Shown here: positions 23,285 to 31,365 of the stretch, in pieces
Layout of the letters: each line of letters opens with the position of its first letter
Position numbering within the stretch: the stretch's first letter is position 1
From: Clostridiales bacterium
GTDB lineage: Bacteria > Bacillota > Clostridia > Lachnospirales > Lachnospiraceae
Direction of reading: 5' to 3'
NCBI GenBank assembly: GCA_021199255.1
Contig: JAJQIK010000008.1
Location: 1 to 56,057, forward strand
DNA length: 56,057 nt
The notes under the pieces: model-generated
Databases searched by the model: none
The model's input: only the letters and a program-made list of their open reading frames with translations
Told to the model about the DNA's origin: nothing
Made by a program: the position numbers and the translations under genes

Positions 23285-24526
23285 ATGTATCATTGCAATC
23301 TTCAATTTTATTTGATCGGACAGATGGGAAATGGAGCCGAAATCATCAAGGCTACCTCTCCCCTTGAACACTTTTCCCACTCGTTTATAGAACATGGCCA
23401 GCCGCAGGACGCTGCCCTTGCCCAATCGGACGTTATTTTCGCCAATTTGCAGGGCTTTGATGGCAGAAAGCTTCTGGAACAGATTCTCTTACATAAAAAG
23501 GAAACGGCCGAGGTGATTCTGCTGGCCGAAGGAGAGCAGAAAGCGGAGCTCACCGCCTTTGACCCGGCGCAGATAACGGATATCTGGACGCTGCCCCTGA
23601 CCGGGGACGAGCTGCGCTTCCGCTTCCTGAGATGGCAGCAGGCCTATAAGCTGAAAAAGGATCTCTGGCTCGCCCAAACTTATCTGGATACTACCATTAA
23701 CAGCGTTCCCCACCTGATTTGGTACAAGGATAAAGTGGGCGCTCATTTAAAAGTCAATCAGAGCTTTTGCAGGGCGGTCAACAAGACCCGGGAGCAGATT
23801 GAAGGCAGGGGGCACTATTATATCTGGGGCATAACGCCGGACGAATATGCCAAAGGGGAATATATCTGCATGGAATCGGAATATGAGGTCATGGAGAAAA
23901 GGCAAACCTGCGTTTTTGATGAAAACGTTAAAATCAAGGACGATATGCGGAAGCTGAAAACCTATAAATCCCCGCTGTTTGATCTCGACGGGAGCGTTAT
24001 GGGAACGGTAGGCGTGGCAACCGACGTCACCCAGGAGCGCCTTTACGAGCAGATGATTATCAACAACGCGAACACCGACTTTCTGACCAGCCTTTACAAC
24101 CGCCGGTATGTCTACGAGTATGTGGAAAAAAATAAAAATCTGCCCATTACCATCTACTATCTTGACCTTGACAACTTCAAAAGCGTCAACGACAAATTCG
24201 GCCATCAGGAGGGCGACCGGGCGCTGCTGATCGCCGCGGAAGTACTACAGAATTGTATGCCGGAGGATATGGCCGCGCGGATCGGCGGCGACGAGTTTAT
24301 GGTGATCCGAATCGGCGCGCAGACCGCCCAGGAAATTGAGGAAAAGAGACTGCTTCTTCAGCAGAAGCTGGACGAAGCCTTTGCAAAGCACGAGCATTTC
24401 AAAGGGATTTCCGCAAGCATCGGAACGGCATACTCCGAAGACAAAAATATCAACGTGGACGCCCTTGCCGGAGAAGCGGATACTTTCATGTATCGCGAAA
24501 AATACAGGAAGAAACAGGCGCACTGA
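23285..24526 (+). CDS. PAS-GGDEF protein, probable diguanylate cyclase
   Basis: 413 aa from the ATG at 23285, preceded by GGAAAGGA (an ATG at 23264 lacks a good site). Order: an N-terminal receiver-like region (about 1-120, no clear phospho-Asp pocket), a PAS domain (about 130-245, NSVPHLIWYKDKVGAHLKVNQSF), and a GGDEF domain with intact RIGGDEF near residue 335. The RxxD product-inhibition site expected upstream of GGDEF reads MPED, so feedback inhibition is probably missing. The product would be cyclic di-GMP. Divergent from the HPt gene. Confidence 0.9.
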   Translation: MYHCNLQFYLIGQMGNGAEIIKATSPLEHFSHSFIEHGQPQDAALAQSDVIFANLQGFDGRKLLEQILLHKKETAEVILLAEGEQKAELTAFDPAQITDIWTLPLTGDELRFRFLRWQQAYKLKKDLWLAQTYLDTTINSVPHLIWYKDKVGAHLKVNQSFCRAVNKTREQIEGRGHYYIWGITPDEYAKGEYICMESEYEVMEKRQTCVFDENVKIKDDMRKLKTYKSPLFDLDGSVMGTVGVATDVTQERLYEQMIINNANTDFLTSLYNRRYVYEYVEKNKNLPITIYYLDLDNFKSVNDKFGHQEGDRALLIAAEVLQNCMPEDMAARIGGDEFMVIRIGAQTAQEIEEKRLLLQQKLDEAFAKHEHFKGISASIGTAYSEDKNINVDALAGEADTFMYREKYRKKQAH

Positions 24527-24555
24527 CAGATGGGACGTGCTCCCGTTCCCCAGAT

Positions 24556-26442
24556 TCACCCCGGCAGACTGTCCTCCACGCACAGCGCTCCATATCCCGC
24601 CCGCGCATTGGGATAACTGCCCTCTCCCCGAATCGGCCTGGCGCCGCGCCTTAAATAAGCTTTCACCTTTTCCCCGTACAGATAGGGATCGTTCCCCTCT
24701 ATGACGCCCCACTGCATCAGAAGCGCGGCTGCGCCCGTCACGAAGGGAGCCGCGAAGGAAGTGCCGGTGACAGGCGTATATCCCCCGTCTCTGTCCGGCG
24801 CCAGAATATTAACGCCGGGCGCCACCAGATCCGGCTTTACAAAGGAATCGGAGGTACGGCTGTTGACCTGCTCCTGATAAAGATATCCCCTGCCGGAGAA
24901 GTCCGCATAAGCCTCATAGACGATATCATAAGCGCCTACAGTAATGACCTTAGACGCCGTAGAAGGAATGGTCAGCGTCACGTCCGGCGTTGTCCTGACA
25001 AACCGGGTATCTGTGTTCCGCACCGTTTCCGACGGCAGATAAAAGGTATAATTGCCGGTAACTGTCCGTACCGGACGCAGCAGGAATGTCCAGACTCCCC
25101 CGTTGACATATCTGTTATTTCCCGTCGGCAGTAGGTCGAAATAGATTTCCTGACTGGTCAGATAAGGAGCCGGTTCTCCATTATATAGCAAAATTTCAGT
25201 CTGTTCCAACAGATAAATCTGTTTACCGGGTCGGTCAGTATCCACGGTAAAGGATTCCCCGGAGGGAGATATCAGCGTTACCAGATACCGGTCTGTATAT
25301 TCCTTCCAAAGCTGCACATTAATTCCCTGTTCATAAGCTCCTATGACAAGCTCCACAGGTGTCATATTTTCTGTGACAGGATTGTCAATTACATTGACTC
25401 TTCCGGTCGTTCCCGTTTCACTCCCTCCCGTCACCGCTACGCTGCCTCCCACATGTCCGCCGGAGGCTCCTTCATTTCCGCTTCCTACACAGATCACATT
25501 TCTGCCGATTTCCGATAAATTATCCAGAAATCTTTCCAACAGGGAAGTGCCGTTATGAGCGCCGTAGGTATTGCCGAAGCTAAGATTGACCGCCAGCGGC
25601 ATCTGCAACTCCAGCGCCTTGTTGACCACATAGGTTAACGCCCTCATCAGCTCCGTGGTTCTGGGAAAGGAGTCCGCCCTGGGCGTTCCGAGACGCACGA
25701 TGAGCAGCTCGCTTTCTCTGGCGACCCCCGCATAGGCAAGCCCCTTTCGCCCGCCGTTGCCTGCCGCGATTCCCGCAACGGCTGTGCCATGGCCGGAAGT
25801 ATCCGTGCTGGGCACCAGCAGATTGCCCTCTGCCGCGGAGGAAGCGTTCAAGGCTTGATTGATCTGCTGCCCATTAAATTCTACACCTGTCTTGAAGCCT
25901 TCCGGCGGGGCATACTCTGCCCGGCTCGTCTCCGACGCCATACCTCCCTGCATAATCCGCTCCCAGACTTCCCCGGCGTCTAAGGTCTGATCCCACAGAT
26001 AGCGGATTCTGGTCGTCCCGTCGGAATTTCTGAAATCCTGATTTCGATAGGCAATGCCCGAATCGATCACCGCCACCAGCACTCCCTTTCCGGTAAGCTG
26101 ACGAAACAGCATGCCGCCCGGCGTATAGCAGGAAGCGGTATTGCCCTCTATATCCGTGAAAAACAGCCGTTTGGGTTTCTCCACATACTCAATTTGCTCT
26201 GTTTCGGCCAGAAGCGTCATCTGGGATTCCGGCACGGTCAGAATCCCGTATCCTGCAATCAGTTCCTCCACAATAATCCCTCTGTCCGCCAGCGCCTGTA
26301 GGGAACCATGGTATTTGACGATCACTTCCCATGTCTTTTCTTCTATATCGTATCCCACATTGAGCTCCAGCGACCGTTCTCTCTCTGCGGCCGGAGTATC
26401 CAGCGCAAGATTCAGTAAATTCTCGTTTTTCTGGGAATCCAT
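24556..26442 (-). CDS. S8 subtilisin-like protease, Csp-like
   Basis: 628 aa with an intact catalytic triad: Asp in VAVIDSG, His in TSGHGTAVAG, Ser in GTSFAAPFVTGAAALL. A large insertion with beta-rich sequence separates His and Ser, as in the Csp germination proteases of Clostridia. There is no signal peptide; the first 100 residues look like a prodomain. Start ATG at 26442 has AAGGCGG upstream. A role in spore germination or peptide turnover is inference. It ends 29 bp from the convergent GGDEF gene. Confidence 0.88.
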   Translation of the reverse strand: MDSQKNENLLNLALDTPAAERERSLELNVGYDIEEKTWEVIVKYHGSLQALADRGIIVEELIAGYGILTVPESQMTLLAETEQIEYVEKPKRLFFTDIEGNTASCYTPGGMLFRQLTGKGVLVAVIDSGIAYRNQDFRNSDGTTRIRYLWDQTLDAGEVWERIMQGGMASETSRAEYAPPEGFKTGVEFNGQQINQALNASSAAEGNLLVPSTDTSGHGTAVAGIAAGNGGRKGLAYAGVARESELLIVRLGTPRADSFPRTTELMRALTYVVNKALELQMPLAVNLSFGNTYGAHNGTSLLERFLDNLSEIGRNVICVGSGNEGASGGHVGGSVAVTGGSETGTTGRVNVIDNPVTENMTPVELVIGAYEQGINVQLWKEYTDRYLVTLISPSGESFTVDTDRPGKQIYLLEQTEILLYNGEPAPYLTSQEIYFDLLPTGNNRYVNGGVWTFLLRPVRTVTGNYTFYLPSETVRNTDTRFVRTTPDVTLTIPSTASKVITVGAYDIVYEAYADFSGRGYLYQEQVNSRTSDSFVKPDLVAPGVNILAPDRDGGYTPVTGTSFAAPFVTGAAALLMQWGVIEGNDPYLYGEKVKAYLRRGARPIRGEGSYPNARAGYGALCVEDSLPG

Positions 26443-26475
26443 GCTATTGCACCGCCTTATTAGATAGCTGACGCT

Positions 26476-26481
26476 ATTATA
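26476..26481 (-). promoter_or_regulatory. Candidate -10 of the subtilase gene
   Basis: TATAAT on the minus strand about 35 bp before the start codon. No good -35 is seen at the expected distance. Gap 26443-26768 otherwise holds the divergent AraC promoter and leader. Confidence 0.4.
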
Positions 26482-26598
26482 CTTTTATTATTATCCTATG
26501 CTTCCGCTTCCTCCGATTTCCTTTTATTTTCCTCCTTCCCGCATATTTAGGCGCTTTTAACGAAGCTTATAGTAATTTTGATCTTTGAGGATTTTCTT

Positions 26599-26627
26599 TG
26601 ACTTGGCATTATTCCTGTGCTAATATA
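26599..26627 (+). promoter_or_regulatory. Sigma-A type promoter of the AraC gene
   Basis: TTGACT (26599-26604), a 17-bp spacer and TAATAT (26622-26627). The predicted transcript has a leader of about 135 nt with three hairpins. Confidence 0.7.
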
Positions 26628-26680
26628 TTTTTAATAATTGCACGAATTGCAGAAATCGGCGCATGAATTGGCCGAAGCCC

Positions 26681-26768
26681 CGCGCGCTTTGGAAAGCTTC
26701 CATGCGCGCGCCACATAAGCATAACGCCGCCGAACCGGCGGAAATCTGACGAAGGAGCCTCAACAGGC
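26681..26768 (+). promoter_or_regulatory. Structured leader of the AraC gene
   Basis: Three hairpins: CGCGCGC-TT-TGGAA-AGC-TTCCA-T-GCGCGCG (26681-26710), CCGCCG-AAC-CGGCGG (26727-26741) and GCCT-CAAC-AGGC (26757-26768). The last lies exactly between the Shine-Dalgarno AAGGAG (26752-26757) and the ATG. Without it the spacing would be 11 bases; folding shortens or blocks it. Confidence 0.6.
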
Positions 26769-27773
26769 ATGGACACACTTACGATAACGAATCAGCAAAC
26801 AGAAGAAGCAGACAATTGCCCCGATACGGCGAGATATTATGAAGATCTGCATGAGAACAAGCATTTTGGCACGCCGGACTATCCTGTCGGCGTCTATTAT
26901 CTGGATCTGCGCCAATCTTACATGCACAAAATCCGCTGGCATTGGCACGAGGAAGTAGAAATTATAATTATTAACGACGGCATTGCGGAGGTATCCACTG
27001 ACGACTCCGCCTATCAGATCAAACCGGGACAGGGAATCATGATCAATCAGAACGTGCTGCATTCCATTTATTCTCTAAACGACCGGAACTGCACCTTCTA
27101 TTCGATTGTGTTTCACCCTGATTTTCTGTTCGGACACAAGGTGGATTCCCTTCACGCAAGGTTCCTGCTGCCGATACAAAGTTCCCAGTTGTTTAAAGTG
27201 ATGGTATTAGACGAGAAGAATCCCTGGCACGAGCGTATGATAGACGCGTTGAATGAAGCGATTGCCGCTAATCTGACGAAGCCCTTCGGCTATGAGCTTG
27301 CTACCAGAAGCTACCTGTGCCGTTTCTGGGCGGAGCTGGTCAGCGGGCTGCCCAAAATGACCCCGGCTGCCGCTCCCTCCGCCCACGCGTCCTTAGATGA
27401 ACAGCGTGTCAAGCAGGCCATGCTCTATATTCGCACGCACCATGCGGAGCCCATTTCTCTGGAGGATATTGCCGGCAGCGTCCATATCAGCAAAAGCGAA
27501 TGTTGCCGCTGCTTTGCCCGCACGCTGCAAATGTCGCCCTTCGAATATCTGATGAAGTACCGTATTTTCGAAGCTACCAGAAAAATGTCGGACAACCCCG
27601 GCTCTCCCATGTCCATCGCGAATCTGGCGTCCTCCGTCGGTTTTAATAACACCAGTTATTTCAACAAACTGTTTAAGCAATATTTAGGCTGCACTCCTAC
27701 CTATTATAGAAATCATAAGCTTCTTTCAGGCGCGGAAACAAACGCCAGCCCCTTCAACATTCCTCTGATATGA
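26769..27773 (+). CDS. AraC family regulator with cupin sensor
   Basis: 334 aa. The N-terminal part has cupin-like features (HKIRWHWHEEVEIIIINDG, IKPGQGIMINQNVLHSIY, about residues 55-110). The C-terminal AraC DNA-binding domain has two HTH motifs (ISLEDIAGSVHISKSECCRCF and SIANLASSVGFNNTSYFNKLFK...TPTYYR). Such regulators usually sense sugars and activate nearby transport or glycosidase genes, but none are adjacent, so the targets are elsewhere. Its leader is strongly structured. Confidence 0.93.
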   Translation: MDTLTITNQQTEEADNCPDTARYYEDLHENKHFGTPDYPVGVYYLDLRQSYMHKIRWHWHEEVEIIIINDGIAEVSTDDSAYQIKPGQGIMINQNVLHSIYSLNDRNCTFYSIVFHPDFLFGHKVDSLHARFLLPIQSSQLFKVMVLDEKNPWHERMIDALNEAIAANLTKPFGYELATRSYLCRFWAELVSGLPKMTPAAAPSAHASLDEQRVKQAMLYIRTHHAEPISLEDIAGSVHISKSECCRCFARTLQMSPFEYLMKYRIFEATRKMSDNPGSPMSIANLASSVGFNNTSYFNKLFKQYLGCTPTYYRNHKLLSGAETNASPFNIPLI

Positions 27774-27836
27774 CGCCCGCCGTGCGCGTCGGACCATTCC
27801 CCGGTCAGCTTGTCCTGGCTCTGCAGCAGCCGGAGC

Positions 27837-28436
27837 CTACTCTGCGTCCTGCAGGATATCCCGTATGGTCTGCATGGAGAGATCCAACGAGGCGATTTCG
27901 TCCGCGCAGCGCTTCAGCTCGCTGCGGATCAGCCCTTCATGGGGAACGTTCTTCTTATATTTGATCTGATGCTCCAGCGTAGCCCAGAAATCTATGGCTA
28001 TGGTACGAATCTGTATCTCCGCGCGAAATCCCCGGTTTTTCCCTTCCGCAAGCTGCACCAGAATATGATAGCTGCGGTAGCCGTTGGCCTTCGGATAGGC
28101 ATAATAGTCCTTTTCTTCCATGATTTGCAGCAGCGGCTGCGTCTTCAGCCACTTCACCAGACGGTACACATCGTCCGCAAAAGCGCATACCACCCGCACC
28201 CCCACGGCATCATAGAGTTCGGAAAGCGCTGCCTTCCCAGAGGGTTCCAGACCATGCTTTTCCAGCTTGCGCAGCATACTGTCCGGCTCTTTGATCCTGG
28301 AGCAGCAATAAACTACCGGCTTCACGCCTTCTTTTTCCTTCGCGGTAGCGGAATAATGGGTAACCAGTTCCAGCAGCTTCCCTTCCACCTCTTTCATGAT
28401 CTCATAAGAAGAACCGTAAAACTCTTCGTATGTCAA
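27837..28436 (-). CDS. Small alarmone synthetase, RelA/SpoT domain
   Basis: 199 aa. A synthetase-only RelA/SpoT domain, without HD hydrolase, TGS or ACT parts. Seen: SRIKEPDSMLRKL (ATP side), ELYDAVGVRVVC, KANGYRSYHI and AEIQIRTIAIDFWATLEHQIKYK. It should transfer pyrophosphate from ATP to GTP or GDP, giving (p)ppGpp. The start codon is TTG at 28436, supported by GAGGTGAGG a few bases upstream; the next ATG lies 13 codons in. Its promoter shares a box with the neighbouring two-component genes. It lies convergent to the AraC gene. Confidence 0.93.
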   Translation of the reverse strand: MTYEEFYGSSYEIMKEVEGKLLELVTHYSATAKEKEGVKPVVYCCSRIKEPDSMLRKLEKHGLEPSGKAALSELYDAVGVRVVCAFADDVYRLVKWLKTQPLLQIMEEKDYYAYPKANGYRSYHILVQLAEGKNRGFRAEIQIRTIAIDFWATLEHQIKYKKNVPHEGLIRSELKRCADEIASLDLSMQTIRDILQDAE

Positions 28437-28521
28437 TCAATCCTCACCTCTTTCACAATCGCAGCGCGGCGGCTTCGTCCATATTCCCTGCCGCTTCCGC
28501 CGCTCGCGCCAACCTGTTCCC

Positions 28522-28554
28522 AGTATACCCCTGAAAGCTTAAGCTAAGTTAAAA
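28522..28554 (-). promoter_or_regulatory. Alarmone synthetase promoter with shared regulatory box
   Basis: Minus-strand TTTTAACTTAGCTTAAGC (28537-28554) overlaps the -35 position, then 10 bases, then TATACT (28522-28527). No consensus -35 exists, which suggests activation. The box matches one before the response regulator at 14 of 16 positions, and the TTAAG-N10-TATACT arrangement is identical at the VTC promoter. Confidence 0.6.
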
Positions 28555-28573
28555 GCATGTCCCCCGCAAAAAC

Positions 28574-29800
28574 TTACAAAGGCAGCACCACCAGAATCTG
28601 GAAGGAATGGCCGTCCTTTGTGGTCGCCTGAATTTTACCGCCGTGAGCCGTAACGATGGCCTTTGCCACGGACAAGCCTATTCCATGGCCGCCCGTCTGC
28701 GAATTACGGGACAGGTCGGTACGGTAAAAACGCTCAAACACATGGTTTAGATTCTCACAGGATACCTCTGTCGCGGTGGTATTAAACACAGTCAAATGCA
28801 GCGATTTCGACTGCTTCACAAAATCCAGCGCAACCTTTCCCCCGGCGGGGGAATATTTCAGGGCGTTGTCCATCAAAAGCGTGACCAACTGTTCCACGGC
28901 TTTGCCATTGCCGTTCATGGAAAGCATAGGCTGAATATTACAGGTAAATTCTTTATCCTGCTGCATGGCAAGTGTTCGGAAGGGAAGCGCCGCGTCCGCT
29001 ACCACCTCGGACACCGGGAAATCGATTTTGGGCATGGTATCCCCTGCCTCCTCCATGCGCGCGAGCATAACCAGCTCATTGGTCAGCTTGGTGAGTCGTT
29101 TGGTCTGCTGCTGTATGTCCGCCAGGCACTCGTTTTCCCCCAAATCCATCTCCAGAACGTCTACATTGGCATTGATAATCGTCAGGGGCGTCTTGATTTC
29201 ATGTCCCGCGTCGGTAATGAAGCGCTTCTGCTTTTCATAGCTTTCCGCAATGGGACGGATAATCCGTCCGGCAAAGAAAAAGATCACGAAGAAGACGACC
29301 ACAAATCCCGTCAGCGCCATACCTACGCTGATCAGCAGAAATCGCCAAAAGGAATTTAATTTCCGCCCACAGTCAAGAAAAGTAATCCGTACGTTCTCCT
29401 CCTCATAGCTCACCACATACCGGAAATCCTCCAGGAACCCATGCTGCGCGCCGGAGGCAAGCACGCTTTGGCCATATTCTATGGCCATCTCGGCGTCTAT
29501 CGCCGCAATACGGCTTGTCTCCAACTGTACCACGCTTCCGTCCTCGTTCAGCAGCACCGAAAAAAACCTGGACTCATAGGGGATTTCCGGAGACATATCA
29601 CGGGGCAGCCGTTCTCTCGGATTATCTTCAAAATCAGGAAAAGCGCCTTTATTCTGGGACAGCAGCGACAAGACCTCGTCAGCGTCGCTGATCACCGTAT
29701 TATAATTAAGAAGGTTCATTCCCACTATGATAACCATCAGCAGCGCAAAAAGCGAGGTCATGGACAAGACAATAAATTTTAACCGCAGTTTTCCGATCAT
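28574..29800 (-). CDS. Sensor histidine kinase of an OmpR-type system
   Basis: 408 aa. Two membrane helices (about 10-30 and 150-175) bracket an extracellular sensor of about 120 residues. HisKA holds the phospho-acceptor in DAGHEIKTPL (about residue 197), and the ATPase domain has LLMDNALKYSP and GGHGIGLSVAKAIV. The start overlaps the regulator stop by 4 bp. The stimulus is unknown; the sensor domain shows no family I recognise. Confidence 0.94.
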   Translation of the reverse strand: MIGKLRLKFIVLSMTSLFALLMVIIVGMNLLNYNTVISDADEVLSLLSQNKGAFPDFEDNPRERLPRDMSPEIPYESRFFSVLLNEDGSVVQLETSRIAAIDAEMAIEYGQSVLASGAQHGFLEDFRYVVSYEEENVRITFLDCGRKLNSFWRFLLISVGMALTGFVVVFFVIFFFAGRIIRPIAESYEKQKRFITDAGHEIKTPLTIINANVDVLEMDLGENECLADIQQQTKRLTKLTNELVMLARMEEAGDTMPKIDFPVSEVVADAALPFRTLAMQQDKEFTCNIQPMLSMNGNGKAVEQLVTLLMDNALKYSPAGGKVALDFVKQSKSLHLTVFNTTATEVSCENLNHVFERFYRTDLSRNSQTGGHGIGLSVAKAIVTAHGGKIQATTKDGHSFQILVVLPL

Positions 29801-30468
29801 GTATTTTCCTCCAGCGCATATCCCGCATTTCTGAACGCCTTGATTTGAATGGTGGCGTGAAGCGCCGCCAGTTTTTTGCGCAGATAGGAAATATACACCC
29901 AGACTACGTTGATTTCCGCTTCGCTGTCAAAGCCCCAGATCTTTTCCATAAAACGCTCCGTGGAAATAATATGGCGGGGATTGGATATGAGAAGCTCCAT
30001 CATCTGAAATTCCTTATTGGCCAGACGAAAACTGCCTGTAGGCGACGCCAGTTCGAAGGTGGCGCGATCCAGCGTAATATTTCCAAAATTCCATTTGGAA
30101 TTGCCTGCGCTCTGGCTTCTGGTAATGGTGCGCAGGGTCGCCAGCAGTTCCTTTGTGTCAAAAGGCTTCGTCAGATAATAGTTGGCGCCGCTGTCCAGCC
30201 CCAGCACCTTATCGTCTACCTCCGACTTCGCCGTCAGCAGGAGTACGGGAATGGGATTCCCCTGGGCGCGTATCTTCTGCAATACCGTAATCCCATCTAC
30301 CTTCGGCATCATAATATCCAGAACGGCGGCGTCATAATTGCCCGATTCAAGATACAACAGCGCGTCCTCGCCGTCATGTACCGCGTCAACGGAATAATTA
30401 TTCTTTTCAAAAATTTTGACGATGACCCTTGCAAGGGAATGTTCGTCTTCGGCAAGCAAAATTCTCAT
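29797..30468 (-). CDS. OmpR/PhoB-type response regulator
   Basis: 223 aa: receiver (DDs at the start of the domain, phospho-Asp in AVLDIMMPKVDG near residue 51, Lys in YYLTKPFD) and a C-terminal winged helix with VVWVYISYLRKKL. Start ATG at 30468 follows GGAAG. It is the first gene of a two-gene operon with the kinase, divergent from the VTC operon. Regulators of this class bind short direct repeats, and repeated TTARC-like units lie before this gene, the alarmone synthetase and the VTC gene. Confidence 0.95.
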   Translation of the reverse strand: MRILLAEDEHSLARVIVKIFEKNNYSVDAVHDGEDALLYLESGNYDAAVLDIMMPKVDGITVLQKIRAQGNPIPVLLLTAKSEVDDKVLGLDSGANYYLTKPFDTKELLATLRTITRSQSAGNSKWNFGNITLDRATFELASPTGSFRLANKEFQMMELLISNPRHIISTERFMEKIWGFDSEAEINVVWVYISYLRKKLAALHATIQIKAFRNAGYALEENT

Positions 30469-30532
30469 AAAGCAACTTCCTTTCTATCTTTATATAAGGT
30501 ATCATATCATAAAATATACTTTATGCCATCAA

Positions 30533-30550
30533 CATTAAGCGAAGCTAAAA
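30533..30550 (-). promoter_or_regulatory. Candidate response-regulator box (autoregulation)
   Basis: Minus-strand TTTTAGCTTCGCTTAATG, about 65 bp before the regulator start codon, made of TTAGC-TTCGC-TTAA units. It matches the box at the alarmone synthetase promoter closely. A possible TATATT -10 lies downstream on the same strand. Confidence 0.5.
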
Positions 30551-30584
30551 CCGCGTCCGGAAGAAAAAGAAAAAAAATCGAAAA

Positions 30585-30617
30585 TTTTTAGTTCAGTTAA
30601 GTTTCGGCCTTTATACT
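30585..30617 (+). promoter_or_regulatory. VTC operon promoter with shared regulatory box
   Basis: TTTTTAGTTCAGTTAAG (30585-30601), 10 bases, then TATACT (30612-30617). The -35 region is not consensus. Layout and spacing equal those of the alarmone synthetase promoter. The start point would fall near 30624, which rules out the ATG at 30619 as the start of the VTC protein. Confidence 0.6.
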
Positions 30618-30645
30618 GATGCCTAAAGAAGAGGAGGAAACGTTT

Positions 30646-31365
30646 ATGGCAATTCAAACAGTATTTAAAAGATATGAACTGAAATACATGCTCACACCAG
30701 GGCAAAAGGAGAAGGTCCTGAAAGCCATGGAGCCTTATATGGCGCTGGATCAATACGGACGCACCACCATCCGCAATATTTATTTTGATACAGATTATTA
30801 CCGCCTTGTACGCCGCTCCATCGAAAAACCGGCGTACAAGGAAAAGCTTCGTATCCGCAGCTACAGCCAGGCGGCTCCTGACAGTACGGTGTTTGTGGAA
30901 TTAAAGAAGAAATACGATCAGATAGTATATAAGCGTCGGCTCTCCCTGCCGGAGAAAACCGCTATGCAATGGGTCTGCGACGGGCAGGACTGCGGAAAAG
31001 CTTCCCAGATATCGGAGGAAATCGATTACTTCCTCTCCTATTATGAATCTCTTCATCCCGCCGTATTTCTTTCCTATGAGCGGGAAGCGTATTTTTCCCG
31101 CGACAAAAGCGATTTCCGCGTGACCTTCGACGATACGATCCTCTGCCGTCAGGAAGATCTGTCCCTGGAATCCGAAGTATACGGTACTTCTTTGTTGAAG
31201 CCCGGCAGAACTCTGATGGAGATTAAGTGCTCCGCAGGAATCCCCCTGTGGATGGTTCGCGTCTTATCTCAGGAACAGGTGTACAAAACCTCGTTTTCCA
31301 AGTACGGAACCGCCTACGAAACAATTATTTTACCACAATTAAAGGAGGCTGCTATCTATGCTTAA
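30646..31365 (+). CDS. VTC-domain (polyphosphate polymerase-like) protein
   Basis: 239 aa from the ATG at 30646, with AGGAGG upstream. A CYTH/VTC tunnel-fold domain with the expected basic and acidic residues: FKRYELKYML, IRNIYFDT, KLRIRSY, VFVELKKKY, IVYKRR, YEREAYF, LMEIKCS. In yeast VTC4 this fold makes polyphosphate from ATP; for the bacterial proteins the activity is inferred. It overlaps the DUF4956 gene by 8 bp. Bacterial neighbours usually include DUF4956 and CotH proteins. Confidence 0.9.
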   Translation: MAIQTVFKRYELKYMLTPGQKEKVLKAMEPYMALDQYGRTTIRNIYFDTDYYRLVRRSIEKPAYKEKLRIRSYSQAAPDSTVFVELKKKYDQIVYKRRLSLPEKTAMQWVCDGQDCGKASQISEEIDYFLSYYESLHPAVFLSYEREAYFSRDKSDFRVTFDDTILCRQEDLSLESEVYGTSLLKPGRTLMEIKCSAGIPLWMVRVLSQEQVYKTSFSKYGTAYETIILPQLKEAAIYA

